Shown one piece after another: positions 28,326 through 40,625 of a DNA stretch of 64,000 bases (positions are counted from its first letter, which is position 1; every line of letters starts with the position of its first letter). Below the pieces are notes generated by a model that was not told where the DNA came from, did no database searches, and worked only from the letters and a program-made list of their open reading frames with translations. Made by a program: the position numbers and the translations under genes. Source of the DNA: Pseudopyrenochaeta lycopersici (lineage: Eukaryota > Ascomycota > Dothideomycetes > Pleosporales > Pseudopyrenochaetaceae); NCBI GenBank assembly GCA_003313425.1, contig NHZP01000001.1:868001-932000 (forward strand). The letters run 5' to 3'.

Positions 28326-31300
28326 ATGTCAAGAGCGTCGACGCCCTCATTGCCGCTGTACCATGGCGCAGCCGGCCCCTCAAAGTCATCCCGCGCTGCG
28401 TCGCCGTTGCTGCAGCCCCCCGAGCCGCCAAAGCGAAGCCCAACGCCTTCAGTATGCCCGTTTCCTCAGAGTCGCCATCGCCCAAGGCGCCCCCTCTTGC
28501 AGTGCACCGCTAACATCTTGTCTTGGATAGTCAATAACATCAGCCTACTCCCTCCTGTCGGCGCAGGAGACTGCACAGAGGCTCACCACCTCCATAAGCC
28601 ACGGCCTCGCCCCATCAGATGCTTCGGCGCGCATACACACACACGGCCACAATGAGCTGCCACACGAAGACCCTGAGCCGCTATGGCTCCGATTCATCAA
28701 GCAGTTCAAGGAGACTCTCATCCTGTTATTGCTTGGCTCCGCCGCCGTGTCGTTCCTGATGGGCAACCTGGAAGATGCAGTGAGCATAGCAGTGGCAGTG
28801 ACAATCGTAGTGACGGTGGGTTTTGTTCAAGAGTACCGGTCTGAGAAGTCCATCGAAGCACTAAACCAATTGGTCCCGCATTCGGCGCACATCATTCGAG
28901 CTGGCGTGGAGCAGCCGCGGAGCAGTCGCTTGCCGAATGGCTCTGCGACCGACGACATAGAGTTGGACAACCTGAAAGACACACCGGCATCATTGGAAGC
29001 CGCAGAAAGGAAATCTACTACAATATCTGCCACATTGCTAGTACCGGGCGACTTGGTCCTGTTCCATACCGGAGACCGCATCCCAGCCGACATTCGCATT
29101 ACCCATGCAGCGGACCTCAGTATCGACGAGTCAAATCTGACCGGAGAAAACGAGCCTGTTACCAAGTCGCCGGATACCATTACGCCTGCGCCAGGCAATC
29201 AACGCCCGAGCTCGCCCTTTTATGCTTCTGAAGCTGCGGGCACCGTTGGTGCTGATATACGACTTAATGATCAGAAGAACATTGCATTCATGGGGACATT
29301 GGTTCGATCTGGGTATGGACAGGGCATCGTCATTGGGACAGGGGGTAATACTGAATTTGGTGCTATTTCAGCATCGTTGCAAGAGATCGAAAGTCCACGA
29401 ACGCCATTGCAACTCTCCATGGACCGCCTGGGAAAGGACCTCAGTTACATGTCGTTTGGCGTCATTGCTTTTATTGGCCTGGTTGGTCTTTGGAGGGGTT
29501 GGAAGTTCTTAGAGGTCTTTCAGATCGCCGTCTCGCTGGCGGTCGCTGCCATTCCTGAAGGCCTACCCATTATCGTCACGGTCACGCTTGCATTGGGTGT
29601 GCTCAGAATGTCGAAGCGCGATGCCATCGTTCGACGTCTGCCAAGCGTCGAGACATTGGCTTCAGTCAATGTTGTGTGCACAGACAAGACAGGTAAGCTT
29701 CTATTCGGACCTGTACAAGATGCGTCGCTGACAGTAACTAGGTACACTGACTACGAACCACATGACCGTCACGAAGATATGGCACTTTGACGAACCGAAT
29801 CCAGTTGACGTCAAGCAGAAGCATGCTTCCACGGATCTCGACTCACCAACTCGTAACGTTTTGCGAATTGGCAATATTGTCAACAACGCCCGTTTACTGA
29901 GCGATCAGGCTGCATCAGCATCAACTGCAGCTGTTCTGTCATCAACTCTTGGCGATGATAACTCTTTGGCCAAAAGCCGATGGGTCGGTCAGCCAACTGA
30001 TGTTGCTCTGCTCGACCTCCTCGATGCTTTTGGAGAAGAGGATGTAAGAGAGAGACTCGGTGAGCGCAAATTTGAGACGCCCTTCAGCTCAGAGCGAAAG
30101 TGGATGGGTGTTGTAATTAAGAGCAATGCTGGTGGAGAGCTGACCCCTGGAGGCGACTTTGCCTACATCAAAGGCGCAATCGAGAGAGTCTTGGATCGCT
30201 GCGACACCTATGTCACTGCGCAAGGGCGAGAGGTCGTTCTCGATCAAGCGCGGAGGCAGGACGCGCTAAAGGCCGCAGAATTGATGGCCCAGGAAGGCTT
30301 GCGTGTGTTGGGCTTCGCAAGTGGTGCCTCAAAAGGGAAGAAGCGAAGTGCGAGTGGTCATTCGTCACCAGCCCTGCCTGCCTCCACCACACTCGGGGAT
30401 GACGAACAATATCGTGGCCTTGTATTCGCCGGTCTTGTTGGCATGAATGACCCCCCGCGGAAAGGTGTCGAGAGGGCCATTCGGCGCTTGATAGCTGGCA
30501 AAGTCAAGGTTATAATGATCACAGGTGATGCCGAGACAACAGCAGTTGCCATTGGCAAGAGCTTAGGGATGCCAATCACCGCAAACTCGGCGATCGGGCG
30601 CTCTGTGATTCGAGGGGATGAATTAGATCGCATGAGCGAGGACGAGCTCGCCCAAGCCATTGCCACAACCTCCATCTTCGCGCGTACGAGTCCCGAACAC
30701 AAGATGAAGATTGTCCGCGCGCTCCAGTCACGCGGAGACGTCGTGGCTATGACGGGTGACGGTGTGAACGATGCCCCCGCGCTGAAAAAAGCTGATATTG
30801 GCATATCGATGGGTAAACTGGGGACAGATGTTGCGAAGGAAGCTGCAGATATGATCCTAACCGATGACAACTTTGCGACCATTCTCAATGCGATCGAAGA
30901 AGGCAAGGGCATCTTTTACAACATTCAGAACTTCCTCACGTTCCAGCTGAGTACTAGTGCTGCAGCACTAAGCCTGGTGCTACTCAGCACTTTTCTGGGT
31001 TTCAAGAATCCGCTCAATGCCATGCAGATTCTATGGATAAGTATGCTTCCCCGCTCCTGATGGTCTCTCACACATGCTGACATGAACAGACATCCTTATG
31101 GATGGCCCACCCGCACAATCTCTCGGCGTCGAACCTGTAGACCCAGCTGTAATGGCCTTACCCCCTCGCCCTCGCCACGCCCGCGTCCTCACACGTCCCT
31201 TGATTCAACGTGTCCTGCAATCCGCTACCATCATTATGCTTGGTACGCTAACAACATACTATCTCGAGATGAGCGATGACAACGAAGTCACCGCCCGTGA

Positions 31301-31634
31301 CACCACCATGACCTTCACCTGCTTCGTCTTGTTTGATATGTTCAACGCCCTTACCTGCCGCTCGTCCAGCAAATCCGTGCTAGCTGGCGAGATTGGAGTG
31401 TTCGACAATAAAATGTTCAACTATGCTGTTGCGGGTTCATTAATTGGCCAGATGATGGTCATCTATTTTCCGCCGCTGCAGCGTGTCTTTCAAACAGAGG
31501 CCTTGGGCCTTTTAGACATTGCCCACTTGCTGGCGGTTGCCAGTTGTGTATTCTGGGCTGATGAGGGACGAAAGTGGTATGTAAGGTGGAAAGGAAGGAG
31601 AGGCTTCGGAGGCGGATATAGCACGAGTGTATGA
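28326..31634 (+). CDS. pmr1: P-type Ca2+/Mn2+ ATPase, Golgi type (Pmr1/SPCA)
   Basis: Pumps Ca2+ and Mn2+ into the Golgi lumen, supplying glycosyltransferases. There are four exons, 28326-28451, 28531-29692, 29742-31040 and 31090-31634, closing to 1043 residues. The N-terminal cation-ATPase domain begins [19 protein letters not shown]. The actuator loop contains [13 protein letters not shown], the M4 motif is [18 protein letters not shown], and CTDKTGTLT is split by intron 2 with the phosphorylated Asp at about residue 427. Downstream are [18 protein letters not shown] and [20 protein letters not shown]. The M6 block [20 protein letters not shown] is split by intron 3 and is characteristic of Pmr1/SPCA rather than SERCA. 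The first exon encodes only a Ser/Pro-rich cytosolic leader. Confidence 0.95.
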
Positions 31635-31703
31635 GTATATTTGTATAGATGGCATTTGATGGTATATGATAGAACGGCATTACATTACATTGATTGCAAA
31701 CAC

Positions 31704-32699
31704 TCATTGCGAAGGCTTTGGCAGACTTGCGTCGCCCTTGCTCTTTGCCTTCTCCTCTGCCAACACTTCCAGCAATCGCTTCGTGATGCGGTTCCTTTCC
31801 TCAACATCGCTCACGCCATATGTTTCCTGAGCTTGCTGAAACACATTCTGCTCCCATCCATCCCCCACATTCACAGTACCCACATCATTCCAACATTCCT
31901 GTACAGTCCCGCCAATGTTCTTGAAAAAGCCTTCCAGTCCCGCGGGCCCACCGCCCGCATGGTAGCTCTTAAACGGCCCGGCAACGGCCCACCGCGGACC
32001 CATGCTCGACTCGACGATGCTGTCGAGTTCGCCGACAGAAACGACGCCTTGGTCTACTAGATGAATCGCTTCCCGCAGCAGCGCGAAGGCGAGCCGGTTG
32101 GCGACGAACCCCGTCGTTTCCTTCTTGATGTGAATCGGCACTCGTCCGCGGGCTGTCCAGAAAGCCTGCGTGCGCTGAATCACTTCGTCCGCTGTCTCGG
32201 GCGAGGGCACGAGCTCCAGGAGTGGCATAATGTGTGGAGGATTGTACGGGTGCACGACGAGCAACCGTGTTTTATCGTGCATATCCTGTACCTGCTGAGA
32301 TGCCGGGATGCCGGACGTGCTACTCCACAGCAGAGCATCTTTTGAGGCGTATTCTTCCACCTGAGCCCATAGTGCTTGTTTGAAGGGGAGGTTTTCTGGC
32401 CCGGATTCCTGAATGATGTCCGCGCCGCTTACGGCTTCGTGCAGGGATGCTGCAGTTTTTATAGAGGACGCATCTATCGTCACATTGTCTGGGAAGAATA
32501 ATGGTAGGTTTTGACGAATGTAGTCTTTTAGATTTGGTCGCGTGTCGTATATTGTGAGTTGTGAGGGGCTGGAGAGGTGGGAGAGATGGAATGCAGCGAA
32601 GGAGAGCCCGATGGTGCCTGTACCGATAAGCGTGATTTTGAGGTCTGACTTGGAATCCGATTGTTTAACATCGCTTTCTGATCCAGGAAGAGGAGACAT
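31704..32699 (-). CDS. 3-hydroxyacyl-CoA dehydrogenase-like NAD-dependent dehydrogenase
   Basis: This is a single exon of 331 residues, convergent with PMR1 (69 bp between stop codons). The N-terminal Rossmann fold has ITLIGTGTIGLSFAAFHLS, then IYDTRP as the NAD-ribose-binding acid. ADIIQESGPENLPFKQALW, SSTSGIPAS and LLVVHPYNPPHIMPLLELV are typical of the 3-hydroxyacyl-CoA dehydrogenase/lambda-crystallin (L-gulonate 3-dehydrogenase) group. The C-terminal helical domain includes TTGFVANRLAFALLREAIHLV. Substrate cannot be assigned between short hydroxyacyl-CoA, L-gulonate and carnitine. There is no N-terminal presequence and no PTS1, so it is probably cytosolic. Confidence 0.9.
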   Translation of the reverse strand: MSPLPGSESDVKQSDSKSDLKITLIGTGTIGLSFAAFHLSHLSSPSQLTIYDTRPNLKDYIRQNLPLFFPDNVTIDASSIKTAASLHEAVSGADIIQESGPENLPFKQALWAQVEEYASKDALLWSSTSGIPASQQVQDMHDKTRLLVVHPYNPPHIMPLLELVPSPETADEVIQRTQAFWTARGRVPIHIKKETTGFVANRLAFALLREAIHLVDQGVVSVGELDSIVESSMGPRWAVAGPFKSYHAGGGPAGLEGFFKNIGGTVQECWNDVGTVNVGDGWEQNVFQQAQETYGVSDVEERNRITKRLLEVLAEEKAKSKGDASLPKPSQ

Positions 32700-33173
32700 G
32701 CTGAATATGTGTGCATGGTGAGGAATGCTCAGTCATTGGAGATCGGATCGCTAATGTAACAAGATATCGTCAGTTTGATCTTTGGTGTCGTAGTACTATT
32801 GCGCTAGGCCGTCTTAAGGGCTAGCGCACGCAACAGCTGAGATACAGCATATAGAGCCATCCCTTCACTATTATCTGTGGTGTGAAGCAAGTACTATTGC
32901 CTGAAACCGTAAGTCACAAGACTAACCCTACCGCTAGCCCTCTAGGGTCTTCATAAATATCTGCTTTAGCTCTGGTGGCAAGTCTCCTTCTTTCCTTTCC
33001 AAACATCGCCGAAGGGTACCTGAGCGCTTTGTCTCCTTCACCATAATATATCTAGCTCTCGAGTCATCTATGAAAGGAGTGACGGATAAGCTCCTATTTG
33101 AAGATACTCGAGCAATAAAACTACCGGTAGTCAGACTATCGTCACTCTCTATACCCGTGATTCCCATCCAGCT
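32700..33173. other. intergenic, no gene seen
   Basis: About 470 bp upstream of the dehydrogenase gene. I see no supported feature. Confidence 0.4.
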
Positions 33174-33816
33174 ATGTTTGCTAGATTCCACACCGCGACT
33201 ACCCGAGCTGTGCATACCGCCATTGCACGAACTTTCTACGCTCCGAGACCCTTTCGTCCCGCAACTGCGAGAGCTTGTCACGTCGCGACGGCCGGGTTCA
33301 CCGACCTTAGGCCAGACGGCAAACTCGTCACAAAAGAAGTCTCTATCCGAATCGGCGACCCTGGGGAAGCCTATGTGTTGATTCCCACAGAAGTGGGCTA
33401 TGCTCTGCAGGCTGGCAGCCGCCTCACTAATAGCTCATCAGCTCTCCCCAAGCGCCCAGATAGGTTTGCGTTGAGCTACTTTCACGACACCCAACACTTC
33501 GCCCTTGGTAATCGTCCGCCATCTGATGTCTGGTTATTGCTAATTCTCCAATCTCCGGACTCATCGCCCGGCTGCCCCCGCCTAGTTATCCCCCAACAGC
33601 TTCCCCACCAGTCTGCCGCTAAGACCAGTGCGGCAACGCTGTATCTATACGGCGTGATGCATACAATCGCTTTGGACGGAACTCCAGATGGTACCTCACC
33701 CAAGCCTTTACACTCACTCGGCGCATACTGACTAAGGGGCAGCGGGATTCGCAGAACTTGCCAGTACCATAAGACCAGAAATCGGAGAGGCGCTGGATAA
33801 ACTAAAGGATATGTAA
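33174..33816 (+). CDS. tentative small mitochondrial-type protein, unknown family
   Basis: A true ATG starts a frame whose first ~43 residues are rich in Ala, Thr and Arg with no acidic residue (MFARFHTATTRAVHTAIART...), resembling a mitochondrial presequence. A compact domain follows (LVTKEVSIRIGDPGEAYVLI). A plausible two-exon model is 33174-33507 plus 33743-33816, joined by a GTAATC donor and a GGCAG acceptor with an upstream CTGAC. It gives 135 residues ending GFAELASTIRPEIGEALDKL-KDM. I do not recognise the family. The second exon may continue instead: another protein-like frame (STAKSVEKVAPRKDDAVVPP, to TAG at about 34078) lies just downstream. Gene reality is likely; the structure is uncertain. 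Confidence 0.4.
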
Positions 33817-34200
33817 TATTAATGCGGGCTCTTACAACTGTATTCTAGATACAAATTCATGACGAGGTGGTTCGTTGAAGTCGATGTGGATCCTAGCCTC
33901 GTTTTGACACCTCGGGAAGCCTCCCAACCCCGCGTTTAAGCCCCAAGTTATCCCCACTCCCCAACGACTCGAGCACAGCGAAGTCTGTGGAGAAGGTCGC
34001 ACCGAGGAAGGATGATGCTGTTGTGCCTCCCGGAAGAATGGATAGAGTTTTTGGTGCCTTCAAAAATAACCCAATATAGCCACGAACGGTTGAACCTTCA
34101 CTCTTGATTACAAACTGCTTCTTCGCCTTTGTGTCGTCATTGATGTAGGAGAAAGCTTAACATTGTTCACACTGCATTGTAACACTTTAAATTCGGCAAA
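33817..34200. other. possible terminal exon of the preceding gene; promoter of the ligase gene
   Basis: A plus-strand frame ending GRMDRVFGAFKNNPI-stop near 34076-34078 has protein character and may be a last exon of the 33.2-kb gene. The remainder should be the promoter of the acyl-CoA ligase-like gene at 34201. Confidence 0.3.
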
Positions 34201-35935
34201 ATGGTGATTTTCAAGTCACGGCAACCGCCAATTGATCGTAAGTCTCACTATAGCAATATCCAGTTGCGTGTGATAACACTGTCAATTAGTACCTACTGAA
34301 CTGACGGACTGGGACTGGCTCTTTGACTCTTCCTACTCACCTATCAACAAGTATCCACCAAATGAGCTCGCTGGTTTCCAAAATGCCATCACAAAGGAGC
34401 GCGTCAATTGGGCAGATGTCAAGAAATACTCGACGTACATATCAACAGCCCTAGTCAAAAAGTATGGCCTCAAACCCGGCGAGACAGTTTCTCTCTTTAG
34501 CCAGAATACCGTATGGTATCCGGTTGCTATGTTTGCAGGATTGAGAGCGGGAGCAAAGATCAGTGGAGCGAGTCCTGCGTACAATGTTGAGGAGATGACA
34601 TTTGCGCTAAAGACTGCGGATGCAAAGTTCTTAATGACTACACCGGGCAGTATGGAGATTGCGGCTGCAAGTGCTAAGGCTGCTGGGCTGCCACAATCCA
34701 ATGTGTTCCTCCTCGAGGGTGAATTACCAGGATATACAACGATACAGGACCTGATCCGCATCGGAGAGTCGTACGGCGAGTCAGGTCAGGCACCTGCATT
34801 CAAACTTCCGCCGGGCAAAAAGAACAAGGATATCTGTGGCTTCCTATCATTCTCCTCTGGCACGACAGGACTTCCTAAAGCTGTGATGATCTCCCACCAG
34901 AATGTGATAGCGCAATGCCTTCAGATTCAGCAGATCACTCCAGAGACGCAGAAAAAGATCATGGCTGTGCTTCCGCTTTTCCACATCACAGGTCTTGTTC
35001 ACCAGATGCATCTTCCGATCCTGCTTAATGCTGAAGTGATCATGCTTCCCCAATTTACAATGGAAAAAATGTTGGACATTATCTGCGAGTACAAGCTAGG
35101 TGAGCTTCTACTCGTGCCACCAATTCTGATTAGACTGGTGCGCGATCCGATAGTCGACAAGTATGACCTCAGCCATGTTACCAGGTTTTCATCTGGCGCC
35201 GCTCCTCTCTCGGAAGAAATCATTCAGCTGTTACAAAAGAAATTTCCGAACACTGGCTTTAAGCAGGGCTATGGTATGACCGAGTCCTGCAGCTGCATCA
35301 CCGCACACCCACCCTCAAAATATGCGTACAAGTACGCACACTCCGGTGGAGCGATTGTGGCCTCGACTGAAGTCAAGATCATTAAAGACGACGGGACGGA
35401 AGGCGATGTGGGTGAGGACGGCGAGGTGCTAGCCCGCGGCCCACAAGTCGTGATGGGGTACCTGAACAACGAAAAAGCTACCCAAGAGACTTTCGATGAG
35501 GGTGGTTGGCTGCACACAGGTGACCGCGGCGCTATTGACGAAGAAGGGATGATTCACATCTCCGACCGCATCAAAGAGCTCATCAAGGTAAAAGGCATCG
35601 GCGTCGCACCAGCTGAACTCGAAGACCTCTTACTCGGACATCCAAAGGTCGAGGATGTTGCAGTGATGAGTATCAAAGACGACTATTCTGGCGAGCTTCC
35701 CAAAGCATACGTTGTATTGAAACCAGGTACTGGGGAGGACACGGCGGTTGGCAAGGATATCATTGCCTATGTCAAGGAGAAAAAAGTGCGTTACAAGTGG
35801 GTGAAAGAAGTTGAGTTTATCAGCGAGATTCCGAAGAGTCCCTCGGGCAAGATTCTGAGGCGCGTGTTGCGGGACAGGGAGAAGAGTGGAAAGTTTGGAT
35901 TTGTGGTCAAGGATGAGGCGAAAGCAAAGTTGTGA
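34201..35935 (+). CDS. 4-coumarate-CoA ligase-like acyl-CoA synthetase, probably peroxisomal
   Basis: This is an AMP-forming enzyme that adenylates a carboxylic acid and transfers it to CoA. There are two exons, 34201-34237 and 34290-35935, totalling 560 residues. The P-loop-like motif FLSFSSGTTGLPKAVMISH lies near residue 197. Further motifs are GYGMTESCS, GWLHTGDRGAIDEEGMIHI and the hinge DRIKELIKVKGIGVAPAEL. The catalytic Lys block is PKSPSGKILRRVLRD near the C-terminus. The last three residues are AKL, a PTS1-type signal, so peroxisomal import is likely, as for many fungal 4CL-like proteins. The substrate is unknown (fatty, aromatic or side-chain acids). The tiny 12-codon first exon is supported by splice consensus and by the fit of IDLPTELTDWDWLFD. 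Confidence 0.9.
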
Positions 35936-36492
35936 ATGTTAAACGTATCCTGGCTATCCCTACCTGTTGTGTACATGCTGTTACAACAGAAATACATATC
36001 TTTCAGCTTTCCATGATCGTTGAAGGTCGGCCATTGCCCGTCGCGCCGCTCTCTGGCCGGGCTCGCGGCTGCTACTTCTAGATTTTGGCGCCTTGCGCTT
36101 GTGAACATTTTTCGACCGAAATTTCTTTCTCTGGACTCACACTGCAGCAATTGAATGGACTGTGGTCGCAGGCGAAGCAGCAGCGTGAGAACAATACAAG
36201 TTATAAAGTTCTCGAAGAATTTAAAAGCCGCAACATAGTTGGCCACTGTTGTGCCGACGCACTTAGAGATGGCCACTCTGTGATAGTACTGGAGACAGAC
36301 GCTTATCGCTTGATAATAGAATCTGCATAGTGATGATGATGGAGCCAGAGCTTGAGGTCTAGACGATGAGCCAATCAAGTGTCTTGTAATCTTGATTTTG
36401 GATTAGTCCTAGTTTTCTTGGCACTTCGGACGAGCTTCATCATTGACATCTTCGACCGACGCCATCGCCTCCAACCCGCAGTGCAACCCACC
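35936..36492. other. intergenic, upstream of the complex I gene
   Basis: This 557-bp spacer contains the promoter of the 24 kDa subunit gene. A short plus-strand frame (36085-36330) is not convincing as a gene. Confidence 0.4.
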
Positions 36493-37407
36493 ATGGCCTC
36501 AAAACTGGTACCATTTGTATGCCGAAGCGCCCCGCGGGCCTTGCGACAGTTCCAGAGGCCCCAATGGCGGGCATTTAGTGTATCGCGACCGGTGCGGAGC
36601 GACTCGCTCAATGTGGTATGTACTTCTCCTTCGCCCACAGAATACACAATTGCACAGCTAACATGGCTTCCAGCACCGCGACACACCCGAGAATAACCCG
36701 TCGATTCCCTTCAAGTTCACGGCGCAGAATGAGGAGCTCATCAAGGAGATTGTTTCCAGATACCCATCTCAGTACAAGAAGGCCGCCGTAATGCCGCTTC
36801 TCGATTTGGGGCAGCGACAGCACGGCTTCACAAGCATCAGTGTCATGAACGAGGTAGCGCGACTACTGGAGATGCCACCTATGCGTGTGTACGAGGTTGC
36901 CACATTCTACACCATGTACAATCGGAACCCGATGGGCAAATATCACGTCCAGATCTGCACAACGGTGAGTTGGGGCGATAGTATCTGGCCAGAGCAGCTG
37001 CTGACACAAACCAGACTCCCTGCATGCTCCGAGACAGCGACGCTGTTATGAAGGCCTGCGAGGACGAGCTGGGCATCCACCACGGCCAGACCACTAAGGA
37101 TGGCCTTTTCACCATGACCGAAGTCGAGTGCCTCGGTGCATGTGCGAACGCGCCCATGGTTCAGATCAACGACGATTACTACGAGGATCTCACGTATGAC
37201 ACCACTGTGTCACTGCTCAAGGCTCTGAGGCATGCTGCAGAGGCCACGGGCGCGAATTCCGGAGCCACTGGCACTGCTAGTGGTGTCAAGGTGCCAGCAC
37301 CTGGTCCTTTGAGCGGACGACAGAGCTGTGAGCCGGCAGGTGGTTTGACATGTTTGACAAGCGAGCCCTGGGGAAACGAGACCCTAAGAAAAGATGGTGC
37401 TCTATGA
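36493..37407 (+). CDS. nuo24: NADH:ubiquinone oxidoreductase 24 kDa subunit (NDUFV2/NUO24)
   Basis: This subunit of the complex I NADH-dehydrogenase module carries the 2Fe-2S centre N1a. There are three exons, 36493-36615, 36674-36964 and 37015-37407, closing to 268 residues. The presequence is [20 protein letters not shown]..., removed in mitochondria. The thioredoxin-like fold contains [38 protein letters not shown], and the cluster cysteines in VQICTTTPCMLR and [10 protein letters not shown]. The C-terminal extension ends [20 protein letters not shown], as in other fungal homologues. Confidence 0.96.
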
Positions 37408-38369
37408 TGGAGTATGTAGATATATGTACGATCCGTTCTTGCATTTCAAGCAAAAGTCAAAGGTGGCTGATCGAGCTGCAGCGCCGTGTAGACTACCTTC
37501 AATACCAAATATGTTCGACAATTATTTTCATTTGAGCCGAGTGAGCGCAGATAATTGTTACCCAGCATTTGCACTTTGTTCAATTGTTCCTCAAGACCGA
37601 AGCTTGAAGCCCCTCGTTCTCTTACTTCACGCCGTCAAAGGCTGTTCGCAACTTCCTGACAACGAGATGCAGACTCGACAAATAGCAATGTATCTCCCGC
37701 CTACAAACCTCGACCGTTACATCAGAATTCAGCATATCAGCTCACCTCTTGCGCCTTCTTTCATATTCTACTTACATTCTATCTTACTCTGCACCTGATT
37801 GTTTCTCGCGGATTTACATCCAAGAAACCCTGTTATCCCCCTTCCTTCAGAACAATATACGGCATATACTTCAGAAAGAAGTACTTTATTATCATGGCCT
37901 GCATGAGGCTCGCGATCAGCGTCACTTTCGTCAGGGGTGAGGGCAGACTTGCTCCCAATGGCCTCGAGGTTGAGGGGTTGGAATTTACGAATTGGTCAGG
38001 CAAATTAGAATGCTTGTGTTCCCCAGGTTCTCTCTGGGATTCCGTCAAAACATAAACGATGCCTCCAGTAGCCCTTTCCAATCATCCTCTCTGTGATTGA
38101 TCTGTTCCATGACCGTCAAAGATCAACCTTCAATAAATGTCTCCTATACCTCGGCCATCTTCAAGGGACTAGCAGAATTGCGCCTAATGAAAGTAATTGC
38201 TGGTGGCCAATTTTCGTCAATCTTATCACTCGTATGAGCGATGGTTCCTTGTTAGGGTGAAAGTACCTCCCGGGTACAAATGAACATGGGCCCATGCGCC
38301 AGCCTCGGTCGCTCTTACCTCGAAAGCCGACCTACCTGTGGCAACCCCACGCATACCTCACTACCAACT
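37408..38369. other. intergenic, no gene seen
   Basis: About 960 bp between two plus-strand genes. The frames present are short. Upstream in-frame ATGs at 38280 and 38286 precede the chosen start of the next gene. Confidence 0.4.
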
Positions 38370-39513
38370 ATGGCCGCTGTACAAGACGATGATTCCGCAC
38401 CCTCCATTCGGTTTAAAAGACGAAAAGCTGCACACCCAAAACGTATCTATCTCGAAGATGATGCCCCTACGATATCCACGTCTGTGTCGCCCGATAATGC
38501 ACCTTCACACGATGCCACCCCTTCGCTGAAAGAAGCTGTCCATGATGAAGAACCGGTGCCAAACTTGAAAGAGATACTACGCAACCGGAAGCGACCACGC
38601 GACCGTATGAGAGAGACTGCGCGCAAAGCGGAGGCTGCAAGGACAGAACTGGTCCAAGTCGATGCGCCTAAACTAGACCGATACACCAGTCGCTTTATTG
38701 CCCAGACGGGGCAAGTTGTGGATCGCGATGATAAGCAGATGTGAGTGGGCAAATCTATTATCGTTTAAGGGAAAATGAAGCGCTTTTGAGCTGAGACAGA
38801 CGTATCGTATAGAGGCTAATCTAATAGGACGGAATATGTAGAAGCTCGCATGGCTGAAAAGAATTACCGCCAGTATGGCTGGCCCGTTCCAGCACATTTG
38901 CAGTCTTCGGTAGCAGCTATTGCGCCGGACCTCAAACATACTTTCGCCGCAACGGCCCCAACATCAGCAATACCGGTCGAAGCAGACACACCCGCAGACG
39001 CGGAGCATAGTAACCGGTTAGCGGCAGGCCAAGGCAAACTCCAAGAGGTAGAATTAGGCCCCATTGCCGCAGCCCCTGTGAGCAAAGCACGCCGAGACAA
39101 ATATGGTTACACATGGCGCAATCCAAAGCGTAGGAACAGCGAAGACCTACGGCGAGATCAAATGGTCGAGGCAGTACTTCGGGAAGCTAAACGTACGTTT
39201 CCCCACTGCCACTCTCCATTCTCAACCCTACTAATTCCCATCACCAACAGTTGAATATTTCGACGACTCAGTTCCTACCGACCCACACGTAAATAGCTCT
39301 GGCAACAACGACGATGCCTTAGCCGAACGCTTCCAAATTGAATACATGGAGTCTATGGAGGAAGCTAGACAACAGCGTAAACCGGCGCCGCCGGCAGGCG
39401 GCATCAAAGGTGCGAAAGAAGCTCCCAAGGGACCGAAATTAGGGGGCTCGAAGAGCGCGAGGGCGCGCATACTAAAGGCACAAGAAGAAGAGAAGAAGAT
39501 AGGAAAGAGGTAA
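38370..39513 (+). CDS. tls1: Tls1/C9orf78 (HCA59) family splicing-associated protein
   Basis: In fission yeast Tls1 works with Brr2 and affects splicing of telomere and heterochromatin genes; C9orf78 is the human spliceosomal counterpart. There are three exons, 38370-38740, 38828-39192 and 39251-39513, giving 332 residues. The protein is highly charged. The conserved opening is IRFKRRKAAHPKRIYLEDDA, then VPNLKEILRNRKRPRDRMRE. The family core is LDRYTSRFIAQTGQVVDRDD followed by QMTEYVEARMAEKNYRQYG. The C-terminus is basic. An in-frame ATG at 38280 would add 30 residues; I prefer 38370 because it matches the usual short leader and has good context. Confidence 0.88.
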
Positions 39514-40625
39514 TGTTATTGCGTAGATTTCGCGTGCTGTTTTCTGTTGTATGAATTCCCAAGTCGTCTCTAATTCTGCGATGTTTTGCTATCATTTGTT
39601 CGAGTAGGTTATGCAACTGCATTGCTCATGATATCTGTTATTAACGACATGACAGTGATTTAAGGATGAATGATGGACGACTACTCGAGCGATGTGAGTG
39701 GAGGGGGACGGATGTCATGGAGAAGACTTGGTACAACTCCTCGTGAAGGGAATGCGTTTGTTGAAGGCCACACCATTTCTTCAACCAGGAACAGGGTTGC
39801 ACACACGACAACCACAGTTTTACTCCGACCCTTTTGAAGTCCTAGATCTCATTTTCGCCAATACAAGATATGCAACGGGGTTGGGTCACCTGGCATTCTC
39901 AGCGTCATCAAATGAACATTTGGGACATTGCATACCCTCAAAGTGGTTTCTTGCAAACCTCCGACGACTCGGTCACGCGAGGTACAGGTCCATCAGAAGA
40001 TCAGTGTAGGGCACTGTTATGCATAATTACTATTCGAGGCAAACCAAACAAGGTCTCTTTTGACGGCTGGCGATCAGTGATGGATGGATCGAACGAAGAC
40101 GATGCGCTCACTTGTAACACACTAGCATCGTGTCGATGTTATAACGCATTCAACATACTAGGCAAAATAACACTCTAGACTGTCCATGGTTCAGATTTAT
40201 ATGTAAATATTGTATCCAGTATTGCAGTTGCGTTCGTAATGTTCATGGGCGGAATCATGTTAGTGTCCTGCAGATTAGTAGGAGACTCGATTTTAGTTTT
40301 CCTAAGATGCTTAAGGAAGTTCAGGTAGTTCAAGTCGTGATTGCACATCGAGATCATAGACAATGCGGACGAACGACTTTACAGCAAACGAAACACAAAG
40401 CGCTCTGGTCAAGCTAAATGGGCTAGGTCATGAGCCAGAAAGATGCAAGAGACTAGAATAGAACTTGTGAACTGTTCGAAACTCCTATTGTATATTCTTA
40501 CACGATGTAGCTGCACACATATGCGAAACCGTTTTCATCGAATTTCCAGACCGAATACCCTTTACAACCAAAAATAACATAAGAAACATTACAGAGATAG
40601 CCTCAACTCCCAAATATTGACCCGA
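39514..40625. other. tail-to-tail intergenic region, no gene seen
   Basis: About 1.1 kb between a plus-strand and a minus-strand gene. A frame at 39698-40009 lacks protein character. Confidence 0.4.
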
